The position numbers and the translations under genes were made by a program. A DNA stretch of 7,833 nt, taken from JAHHLP01 sp041609895. GTDB taxonomy: Bacteria; Bacteroidota; Rhodothermia; Rhodothermales; JABDKH01. The stretch spans positions 1 to 7,833 of the forward strand of contig JBFIPX010000161.1 of the NCBI GenBank assembly GCA_041609895.1. Direction: 5' to 3'. The first letter of the stretch is position 1, and each line of letters opens with the position of its first letter. Shown here in pieces: positions 1 to 6,354 of the stretch. The notes beneath the pieces were generated by a model. It did not search any database, had not been told where the DNA came from, and worked only from the letters and a program-made list of their open reading frames with translations.

Positions 1-642
1 AATGAGGAAGCAATCGAGGTAATTCTTGAGGCTGTGGACAAAGCAGGATTCAAGGCCGGATCGGATGTCTTCATTGCCCTTGACCCCGCTAGTTCGGAGA
101 TGTTCAAGGATGGAGCGTACGTCTTTTGGAAGAGCGATCCGAATACCAAACGTTCGTCCGAGGACATGGTGAGCTACTGGTCTGGATGGGTTGCACAGTA
201 TCCTATCATCTCAATCGAAGATGCTATGGATCAGAACGATTGGAAAGGCTGGAAGGACTTGACGACCGCTGTTGGAGACCGCGTTCAGCTCGTTGGAGAT
301 GATCTCTTTGTCACAAACACCGAGCGATTGGCCAAAGGAATCGAGACAGGATGCGCCAATTCCATTCTCATCAAGCTGAACCAGATTGGCACATTGACCG
401 AGACTCTCGAAGCGATCGAGCTGGCGCATCGAAGTGGCTATACTTCCGTCATCAGCCACCGGTCCGGAGAGACGGAAGATGCCACAATAGCAGACCTCGC
501 CGTTGCGACAGGTGCCGGGCAGATCAAGACGGGATCGGCCAGCCGAAGTGACAGACTCGCCAAGTATAATCAGCTCCTGCGAATCGAGCAGGAGCTTGGT
601 GCTCAGGCAACGTATCCAGGGCGTGGAGCCTTTCGATTCTAA
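1..642 (+). CDS. eno: Enolase, C-terminal 213 residues (5' end cut by window)
   Basis: Enolase (2-phosphoglycerate to phosphoenolpyruvate) is the cytoplasmic, Mg-dependent penultimate step of glycolysis. The frame is open from base 1, so the gene starts upstream of the window; an in-frame GTG at 34 is internal. The visible part is the C-terminal half of the barrel domain, about half of the usual 430 residues. The three Mg-binding acids are present: Asp28 in ALDPASSE, Glu73 in SIEDAMD and Asp100 in GDDLFVTN. So are the catalytic Lys125 in LIKLNQIGTLTET, the substrate-binding loop SHRSGETEDATIADLAV (from residue 152) and Lys176 in QIKTGSASRSDR. Nothing needed for activity is missing in this part. 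The stop is TAA at 640-642, 15 bp before the DivIC/FtsB-type gene. An eno-ftsB neighbourhood is common in bacteria, which supports both calls. The promoter lies outside the window. Confidence 0.97.
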   Translation, partial: NEEAIEVILEAVDKAGFKAGSDVFIALDPASSEMFKDGAYVFWKSDPNTKRSSEDMVSYWSGWVAQYPIISIEDAMDQNDWKGWKDLTTAVGDRVQLVGDDLFVTNTERLAKGIETGCANSILIKLNQIGTLTETLEAIELAHRSGYTSVISHRSGETEDATIADLAVATGAGQIKTGSASRSDRLAKYNQLLRIEQELGAQATYPGRGAFRF

Positions 643-657
643 TCAGACGGCACCCGA

Positions 658-966
658 ATGGAGATTGGAGTGATAGCAAGACTTCGGGATCCCCGTATTC
701 GACGGCGCGCCATACTTGTGGCAACGTCGCTGCTCTTGATATGGCTCACGTTCTTCGACAGCCATAGTATTGCCAGACGCATCGCATGGCACCGCGAGTT
801 GAACCACCTCCAAATAGAAAATGTGCGACTCCAGACGGACATCGAGCAACTCGAGACCGAGTTGGAGAAGGGGTTGACGGATGACCGTGTCGAAAAGATC
901 GCGCGCGAGCAGTACCATATGAAGAAGCCTGGCGAAACCGTTCACCAGGTCGAAGATCGACGGTAG
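658..966 (+). CDS. DivIC/FtsB-type septum formation initiator
   Basis: This is a 102-residue bitopic membrane protein of the DivIC/FtsB family. In other bacteria these proteins form a complex with FtsL and FtsQ/DivIB at the septum and help activate cell-wall synthesis during division. The sequence shows a short basic cytoplasmic N-terminus (residues 7-18, rich in Arg), one hydrophobic segment at about 18-33, and then a coiled-coil region at about 45-72 with regularly spaced Leu/Ile/Val and many Glu. It ends with the family's typical motif KIAREQYHMKKPGETV (80-95), close to the usual 'AREkyhmkkpgE' ending. Length is normal for the family. It sits between eno and the sugar kinase with short gaps (15 and 18 bp), so cotranscription is likely. 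The start is uncertain: ATG 658 has no clear ribosome site, while GTG 670 has GGAG six bases upstream and would remove four residues. I cannot decide from sequence between the names divIC and ftsB. Confidence 0.9.
   Translation: MEIGVIARLRDPRIRRRAILVATSLLLIWLTFFDSHSIARRIAWHRELNHLQIENVRLQTDIEQLETELEKGLTDDRVEKIAREQYHMKKPGETVHQVEDRR
660..663 (+). promoter_or_regulatory. Possible Shine-Dalgarno GGAG for an internal GTG start
   Basis: GGAG lies six bases before the in-frame GTG at 670, a good spacing. ATG 658 has only CGGCACCCGA ahead of it. If the GTG is used, the division protein has 98 residues and begins just before its basic segment. Many Bacteroidota-related genes lack Shine-Dalgarno sites, so this alone does not exclude the ATG. 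Confidence 0.35.
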
Positions 967-984
967 ACGAAAACCTGACGCCTG

Positions 985-2001
985 ATGTCGCTGTATGCAG
1001 TCGGTATTGATCTCGGTGGTACGTCTATTAAGGGCGGCCTGGTCGAGGCCACGCGCGGTGTGGTCCACCACTCCGCGATCGACACCGAGTCTGATGCAGG
1101 CCCTGAGCACGTGCTGGACCGCATCACGACCCTCGTGAGGGAACTTCGTGCGAAAGCGCCTGACGGTGCTATCGAAGGAATCGGTATCGGTTCTCCCGGC
1201 TCGGTCGACTGGACGCGCACGACGGTCCATCACCCTCCCAACTTACCCGGATGGGTCGAGATCAACGTCCGCGACGCGATCAATCAGCGTCTTGGCGAGG
1301 AGCTTCCGGTCCTGGTTGAGAACGATGCCAATGCCGCAGGGCTGGGGTCAGCCTTCTTTGGGGCGGGAAGGCCCTACGACGATTTCATCATGGTCACGCT
1401 TGGCACGGGCGTGGGTGGTGCGATCATCTACCAAAACAAAGTCTTCCGTGGATCTACTGGCGGCGCCGGCGAAATCGGGCACATGACCATCGACTATGAA
1501 GGCCCGTTCGCACGGTCGGGTGTTGCAGGTGCCATTGAGGCGTACCTCGGACAGCGATTCCTTTCGCGACACGCGAGGTATCGATTGATGACACGCGAGG
1601 ACACCGCCATCCATCAAATGGCTGATGCGGATCTCATGGGAATAACACCGAAGATGCTCTATGACGCGGCCTGCGAAGGCGACGAAGGTGCCAGGGAAGT
1701 GCTTGGGTGGGCAGGCCACAAACTTGGGTGCGTTTTAGGATCAGCCGTAAATCTACTGGATATCCGGACGATAGTTGTAGGAGGCGGTCTGTCTGCGGCG
1801 GGAGATTACATCCTGGACGCAGCGCGAAATACGATCCTCCGTTTCGTCACTCCCGGACTCCGCGACAACCTGCTTATCATTCAAGAAACCCTGGGCAACG
1901 AGGTCGGTATGCTCGGGGCGGCCCGCCTGATTTTCGAGTACCTGGATGAGTTGCCCACGGATCGAAAGGTTTCTGCGAACGAAGACCGCGATTCGGGCTG
2001 A
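985..2001 (+). CDS. ROK-family sugar kinase, probable glucokinase
   Basis: This 338-residue ROK kinase probably phosphorylates glucose or a related hexose with ATP in the cytoplasm. The N-terminal phosphate-binding loop is GIDLGGTSIKGGLV (7-20). The catalytic Asp114 lies in VENDANAAGLGS, the second phosphate motif is VTLGTGVGGAI (137-147), and the adenosine region is VVGGGLSAAGD (264-274). There is no N-terminal helix-turn-helix, so it is a kinase rather than a NagC/XylR-type repressor. The sugar-binding stretch STGGAGEIGHM (157-167) is intact, including Glu163 and His166. The family zinc motif that follows (CxCGxxGCxE) is altered: residues 176, 178 and 183, normally Cys, are Ala, Ser and Ala, while Gly179, Gly182 and Glu185 remain. 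Cys230 and Cys249 are elsewhere in the chain. The gene follows the division gene by 18 bp and its 3' end overlaps the ATG-started lptD frame. The family is secure; the substrate is inferred. Confidence 0.93.
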   Translation: MSLYAVGIDLGGTSIKGGLVEATRGVVHHSAIDTESDAGPEHVLDRITTLVRELRAKAPDGAIEGIGIGSPGSVDWTRTTVHHPPNLPGWVEINVRDAINQRLGEELPVLVENDANAAGLGSAFFGAGRPYDDFIMVTLGTGVGGAIIYQNKVFRGSTGGAGEIGHMTIDYEGPFARSGVAGAIEAYLGQRFLSRHARYRLMTREDTAIHQMADADLMGITPKMLYDAACEGDEGAREVLGWAGHKLGCVLGSAVNLLDIRTIVVGGGLSAAGDYILDAARNTILRFVTPGLRDNLLIIQETLGNEVGMLGAARLIFEYLDELPTDRKVSANEDRDSG

Positions 2002-4807
2002 CGGCTTGTCGCGCAGATTTGAACGTATCGGAAATCAGCGTCGTCGCTTCCCATGCGTCCCCGTCGACCTGCTTGCATTCCTGCTCCTGCTCGCGCTCAT
2101 TATCCCGTACCCGGCATCCGGCCAGGACGTAGACTCCCTGTCGTCCGGACAGCCGACCCCTCCCACCGACAGTCTCTCGGTGTCGCCTGGTGTCGTTTCC
2201 CGCGGTCCTGGTACACTGCTTACGGGACCGCCTACGCCGGGAAACACACGTTCGCCGGACGGCCTCAAGAGCGCCGTAAAGTTCACGGCACGCGACTCTC
2301 TTGTCCTGACGCTCGATCGGGTCACTGGCGATGTTGGGCATCTGTTCGGAGCAACGCGGGTCGAGTATGAAGACGCCGTTCTGGAAGCCGAGGGTATCGA
2401 TATTCTCTTTCAGATTGACGAGATGCGCGCGTACGCCGACGAAAAAAACCTCTCGTCAGAAACCTATCCGACGTTTACGCAGGGGTCAGAAGTCTTTCGC
2501 GGTCGCAGAATGGCGTACAACATGGCCACCGAACGCGGACGGGTTGTTGACGCCCGTACCGAGTTTGAAGATGGTTTCATCAGAGCAGATGTCGCCAAAC
2601 TCAGCGAGGATAGTACACTATACATAAAGGATGGAGTCTACACCACGTGTGCTTGTGTCGACGATCCCTCCTACTCCTTACGTTCGAGCAAGATGAAGGT
2701 AGTCGACCGCAAATGGGTTTACACCGGTCCGATTCAACTCTTCATCTTCAACATTCCCATGCCACTCTGGCTGCCGTTCGGGATCCTGCCCACAGTTGAT
2801 GGTCGTCGTTCGGGCCCGCTTCCTCCGGAATACGGCGAAGACGAGTTTGGTTTTTATCTCAAAGATTGGGGCTGGTACTGGGCCCTGAATGACTACACCG
2901 ATGTCCAGCTTCGACTCGGACTCTGGAGTCGCGGCAGCTTTCGAACTTCGGGGCAGTTCCGCTACAATCGCCGCTACGACTTCAACGGAAACATCAACTT
3001 CGATTACGGCCGGTTGCGAAACGGAGAATCCGGCGATCCTGATTTCGAGGTTGTTAGAACGACCTCGATTCGCTGGAATCACTCGCAGACAATCAATCCC
3101 TCCTCGTCCTTAACGGCGAATGTTGACCTGACAACTTCCGGATTTCTTCGTGCCGTGTCCGAGCTGTATGATGACCGCGTCCGACAAACCGTTGCGTCTT
3201 CTGTCGCGTACCGGAAGCGATGGGCCAGAGGAGCTCGCAGCATATCGGTCAACGTCAACCAGCGCCAGTCGTTCGAGACTGGTAGTGTGGATCTGACGAT
3301 GCCATCCTTCAGCTTTACGCAGAACACGGTCAAACCATTTCTGCGCGATTCGCGTGCACCTGGCCAAAAGGAAAGCTGGCTCGAAAAGCTATCCTTTCGC
3401 TACTCAATGAATCTGTCCAACACCTACTCCTTTAATCCCCTTCCGGACGAAACGTTGATCGCAAATGGAGACAGTGCGGCCACGGAGATCAGCTGGTACG
3501 ACGCTCTGTTCTCGCCGGATAAGTATCGGCGCGCAACGGGCAGCGATGAGCAGTTCCGATTTCGGGCATCCCACGACATCCCGGTCACGGCTGCGTTTAC
3601 AGTCAATCGCCTTCCTGCTCTCGGCAACATCCGTCTTAACCTGTCGCCTAGCTTTACCTATGACGAGGACTGGTTTATCCGGTCAGAACGTCGCAGCATT
3701 ACGGACTCGACTAACACCGTGAAACGAGAATCGGTACCGGGTTTTCTAGCCTTGCGTCAGTTCTCGACCGGAGTCTCCGCCAACACCACGTTCTATGGCA
3801 TCTTCCCGGGATCGCTTGGCCCATATTCGGGTCTGCGCCACACGGTGCGACCGACGATCGCATTCAGCTACCAGCCCGATTTCTTTGACGACAAGTGGGG
3901 CTATACGCGGACTTATGCAGACACAACGGGAAACGAGTTCAAGTACGCGATTGTGTCCGGAGTCAGACAAGGCAAGCAGCAGGCGCTCTCGTATTCCATC
4001 GCGAACACGTTCGAAACGAAGCGCAGCCGCACGGACTCGACCGCCAGCAACGCGCGGCAAAACACGGTCACATTGCTCAACATCGATTTTGCAAGCCGAT
4101 ACAACTTCGCGGCAGACTCCCTCAAGATGAGTGACATCACCATCAACGCGCGATCACGAATTCTGGGAGCTGTCGACGTCAACTTCCGGTCGACATACTC
4201 GCCCTATCGCGTTGACAGTCTCGGCCGAACAGTGAACGATTACATTTTCAACCCGGGCGGGTTTAACTTCGCGCGACTCAAAGCATTCTCCATTTCGGCG
4301 CGGGCATCGCTGCGAAGCAGTCAACGAGGCCAGCGGAGGCCTGTAGAGAACCGCCGGGCGATGCCCGATCCACTTGACCCTCTGCAAACGTCTCTCGACC
4401 CCGCCGCGCGGCAACTTCTTCAGAATTCGGGCGGTATGGCGTACTCGGATTTCTCGATTCCATGGTCACTCACTATCGACTTTACGTACGGACTTACACG
4501 GACCGGGATATCCTCAAATCGCAGGGCGATCATGAACACCAGCGTCGATTTCAATCTGACGCCTAACTGGAAGGTGTCGGCACGCACCGGCTACGATTTC
4601 GAGTTAACCGAGCTGGTCACGACGAGCATCGCCTTGCATCGCGACTTCGAATGCTGGCAGATGTCGATCAACTGGATACCGTTTGGTGACTTTCAATCGT
4701 ACGGATTCGACCTGCATGTCAAGAGCGGTCACCTCGCAGAGCTTCTTCGGATACGACAGCCTCGATCCGACGTGAGCGGACGACTCAGCGGACTGACCGG
4801 TTTCTAG
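1946..4807 (+). CDS. lptD: LptD-like outer-membrane LPS-assembly protein
   Basis: LptD is the outer-membrane beta-barrel that, with the lipoprotein LptE, inserts lipopolysaccharide into the outer leaflet. From the ATG the product has 953 residues, normal for the Bacteroidota form. A hydrophobic signal segment lies at about 41-57, with probable cleavage after PASG (56-59). It is followed by a Pro/Ser/Thr-rich linker (60-105) and an OstA/LptA-like periplasmic domain (about 110-250). The barrel follows. Bacteroidota-type LptD signatures are clear: a GVYTTCACVDDPSY stretch (230-243), GPIQLFIFNIPMPLWLPFG (261-279), RRSGPLPPEYGE (287-298), the Trp/Tyr-rich WGWYWALNDYTDV (308-320) and the C-terminal CWQMSINWIPFGDFQSYGF (903-921). 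The mature chain has only three Cys (235, 237, 903). The start is unsure: the ATG gives a 40-residue leader before the hydrophobic core and a 56-bp overlap with the kinase, while TTG 2006 gives 933 residues and a more normal signal peptide. Neither has a good ribosome site. It converges with the acetyltransferase gene. Confidence 0.92.
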   Translation: MSCPRIERFLRTKTAIRADGLSRRFERIGNQRRRFPCVPVDLLAFLLLLALIIPYPASGQDVDSLSSGQPTPPTDSLSVSPGVVSRGPGTLLTGPPTPGNTRSPDGLKSAVKFTARDSLVLTLDRVTGDVGHLFGATRVEYEDAVLEAEGIDILFQIDEMRAYADEKNLSSETYPTFTQGSEVFRGRRMAYNMATERGRVVDARTEFEDGFIRADVAKLSEDSTLYIKDGVYTTCACVDDPSYSLRSSKMKVVDRKWVYTGPIQLFIFNIPMPLWLPFGILPTVDGRRSGPLPPEYGEDEFGFYLKDWGWYWALNDYTDVQLRLGLWSRGSFRTSGQFRYNRRYDFNGNINFDYGRLRNGESGDPDFEVVRTTSIRWNHSQTINPSSSLTANVDLTTSGFLRAVSELYDDRVRQTVASSVAYRKRWARGARSISVNVNQRQSFETGSVDLTMPSFSFTQNTVKPFLRDSRAPGQKESWLEKLSFRYSMNLSNTYSFNPLPDETLIANGDSAATEISWYDALFSPDKYRRATGSDEQFRFRASHDIPVTAAFTVNRLPALGNIRLNLSPSFTYDEDWFIRSERRSITDSTNTVKRESVPGFLALRQFSTGVSANTTFYGIFPGSLGPYSGLRHTVRPTIAFSYQPDFFDDKWGYTRTYADTTGNEFKYAIVSGVRQGKQQALSYSIANTFETKRSRTDSTASNARQNTVTLLNIDFASRYNFAADSLKMSDITINARSRILGAVDVNFRSTYSPYRVDSLGRTVNDYIFNPGGFNFARLKAFSISARASLRSSQRGQRRPVENRRAMPDPLDPLQTSLDPAARQLLQNSGGMAYSDFSIPWSLTIDFTYGLTRTGISSNRRAIMNTSVDFNLTPNWKVSARTGYDFELTELVTTSIALHRDFECWQMSINWIPFGDFQSYGFDLHVKSGHLAELLRIRQPRSDVSGRLSGLTGF

Positions 4808-4816
4808 GAAGGCTGG

Positions 4817-5245
4817 CTACTTGATTCGAATGAGCCAGGCATTCTCAACGCGTTGAAATCCCAGGTACTCGTAGAATGAAGCTGAGAGATTCGAATCACG
4901 CAAGACCAGCTCCGTTCCGCGACACGTTTCGAGGATTCGATTGAGGAGTGCTTTTCCCACACCGGAGCGCTGCACATCGGGCTCCACGGCAAGATCGCAT
5001 AGGTAGCTCTGGAGCACGCCGTCCGATAGGACCCGAGCGATTCCAACGACGTTGTCGTTTTGCCAGGCTGTGAAGACGTACGTTGAACTCTCGAACATAC
5101 TCCACACCCGATCGGGGTTCTGATACGGTCTGTTTAACGGCGCACGTCGATACAGCGTAACGATCCTGGCAGGAGTTAGCCCCTCAAGTCCCTCTCTGAT
5201 CTCAACGCCTTCTTTCGCGCCCTGGAATCTCATTGTGTTGGCCAT
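4817..5245 (-). CDS. GNAT-family N-acetyltransferase
   Basis: This 142-residue single-domain cytoplasmic acetyltransferase uses acetyl-CoA; the acceptor is unknown. The fold is visible in order: an N-terminal strand/helix region with YRRAPLNRPYQNPDRVWSMF (32-51), strands YVFTAW and NVVGIARVLSD (56-75), and the core strand YLCDLAVEPD (81-90). The acetyl-CoA pyrophosphate loop is QRSGVG (92-97), followed by a helix. The C-terminal motif NLSASFYEYLGFQRVE (119-134) holds Tyr125 where the family usually has its catalytic Tyr. I chose ATG 5245, 19 bp after the ABC ATPase stop. The frame stays open upstream to 5503, but that part is antisense-frame sequence inside the ATPase gene and shows no GNAT character. 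ATG 5293 is possible and would overlap the ATPase by 29 bp; ATG 5233 would shorten the protein by four. It may be cotranscribed with sucC and the ATPase. The stop is 9 bp from the convergent lptD stop. Confidence 0.88.
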   Translation of the reverse strand: MANTMRFQGAKEGVEIREGLEGLTPARIVTLYRRAPLNRPYQNPDRVWSMFESSTYVFTAWQNDNVVGIARVLSDGVLQSYLCDLAVEPDVQRSGVGKALLNRILETCRGTELVLRDSNLSASFYEYLGFQRVENAWLIRIK

Positions 5246-5264
5246 GTTAATACGTCCGTTGATC

Positions 5265-6311
5265 TCAGGCTGTTGGTGATCGATCTTCGTCATCGAGGTC
5301 ATCATGAACCCACTTCCACTTGACAGCCTTGACGCTCTCATGTGACGCCGCGGTTGCATCGGGGGAAGATCGTATGCGAAGTGCCACGCCACCCGCCAGC
5401 ACAAAATATTCGATGACGGAGCCCAGGTACTGATTGCTCTTGACGGACACTGCCAGACCGGCTCCCGGTTCCGTCCACACGAGGTGCTCAGGTCGAACCG
5501 CAAGCACCTGTCCCTCTCGCGACTTCTCGCCGGTCAGTCGGCGAATGACGTCATCATCGTGCACCAGGTTGGCACCGCCGAGAAATCCTGCCACGAAGGC
5601 GCTCGACGGAGATTCGTAAAGCTGGCGCGGCGTGCCGACTTCGAGAAGCCTTCCGCGGTTCATCACGCCGATACGATCCGACAGGGACAGCGCCTCCTCC
5701 TGATCATGAGTCACATATACGCTGGTGATTCCCAGACGATGCTGTATTTCGACAAGCTCCTCTCTCGTACGCTCACGAAGTGCGACGTCGAGGTTTGACA
5801 GGGGCTCGTCGAACAGCAGAACCTCGGGTTCTACGGCTAGGGCGCGGGCCAGTGCGACCCGCTGCTGCTGACCACCCGACAGCTGATCCACCTGCCTGTT
5901 CTCCAACGATTGCATCCCCACACGCTCAAGCGCCTTCTGCATGCGTTTGCGTCGCTCTCCCCGACTGACCCGCCGCACACGAAGGCCGTACTCGACGTTA
6001 GCACCAACCGTCATGGTCGGGAAAAGTGCATAGTTCTGAAAGACCATCGCAGTCGGTCTTTTCTGCGGCGAAGCGCGTGACACGTCTCGCCCATGGATCA
6101 CAACGCGTCCCGTGTCAGGAGTTTCGAATCCGGCAATGATTCGAAGCAACGTAGTCTTCCCGCAACCGCTGGGCCCCAGCAGCGAAAAGAACTCTCCTTC
6201 GGATACGCCTAACGAGACGTCGTCGACAGCTTTCGAGGAGCCGAACGACTTCGACACTGACTCGAGAGCAATCCCGTGATCCGTCCCCGCATCGACATCC
6301 CGTTTCTGCAT
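5265..6311 (-). CDS. ABC importer ATPase, PotA/FbpC/CysA type with TOBE domain
   Basis: This 348-residue cytoplasmic ATPase powers an ABC import complex. All nucleotide-binding motifs are present: Walker A GPSGCGKTT (46-54), Q-loop Gln92 in VFQNYALFP, signature LSGGQQQR (144-151), Walker B VLLFDEP (164-170, Asp168/Glu169), D-loop SNLD (172-175) and switch His202 in THDQEEA. A C-terminal TOBE-like substrate or regulatory domain follows (about 268-325, beginning VLAVRPEHLVW). The tail is acidic and ends DDLDDEDRSPTA. This layout and length fit the spermidine/putrescine, ferric iron, sulfate and maltose importer ATPases; the PotA/FbpC branch looks closest, but the substrate cannot be settled here. 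GGTGAG immediately precedes the ATG. No permease or binding-protein gene is adjacent: sucC lies 43 bp upstream and a GNAT gene 19 bp downstream. Its partners must be encoded elsewhere. Confidence 0.92.
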   Translation of the reverse strand: MQKRDVDAGTDHGIALESVSKSFGSSKAVDDVSLGVSEGEFFSLLGPSGCGKTTLLRIIAGFETPDTGRVVIHGRDVSRASPQKRPTAMVFQNYALFPTMTVGANVEYGLRVRRVSRGERRKRMQKALERVGMQSLENRQVDQLSGGQQQRVALARALAVEPEVLLFDEPLSNLDVALRERTREELVEIQHRLGITSVYVTHDQEEALSLSDRIGVMNRGRLLEVGTPRQLYESPSSAFVAGFLGGANLVHDDDVIRRLTGEKSREGQVLAVRPEHLVWTEPGAGLAVSVKSNQYLGSVIEYFVLAGGVALRIRSSPDATAASHESVKAVKWKWVHDDLDDEDRSPTA

Positions 6312-6354
6312 CTCACCAGATCATTGGGTCGTACCGCCCGGTCACGAAACCGAC

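Noticed and set aside
643..1233. A 196-residue open frame on the minus strand
   Set aside because: It lies antisense to the well-supported division and ROK kinase genes, is Arg-rich with no recognisable domain, and looks like a shadow frame of high-GC coding DNA.
2678..3082. A 134-residue minus-strand frame and similar frames within lptD
   Set aside because: They overlap clear LptD signature regions, have no recognisable motifs or ribosome sites, and are best read as shadow frames.
5246..5503. Upstream extension of the acetyltransferase frame to 228 residues
   Set aside because: The added part lies inside the ABC ATPase gene in another frame and has no GNAT features; the conserved fold begins after ATG 5245.
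5434..5968. Three plus-strand frames opposite the ABC ATPase (61-104 residues)
   Set aside because: The opposite strand encodes every ABC motif in order; these frames show no domain and no good start.
6312..6354. Possible terminator between sucC and the ABC ATPase gene
   Set aside because: Only a 4-bp stem (6339-6342 with 6349-6352) around a six-base loop is present, without a T-tract. It is too weak to call, and read-through is more likely.
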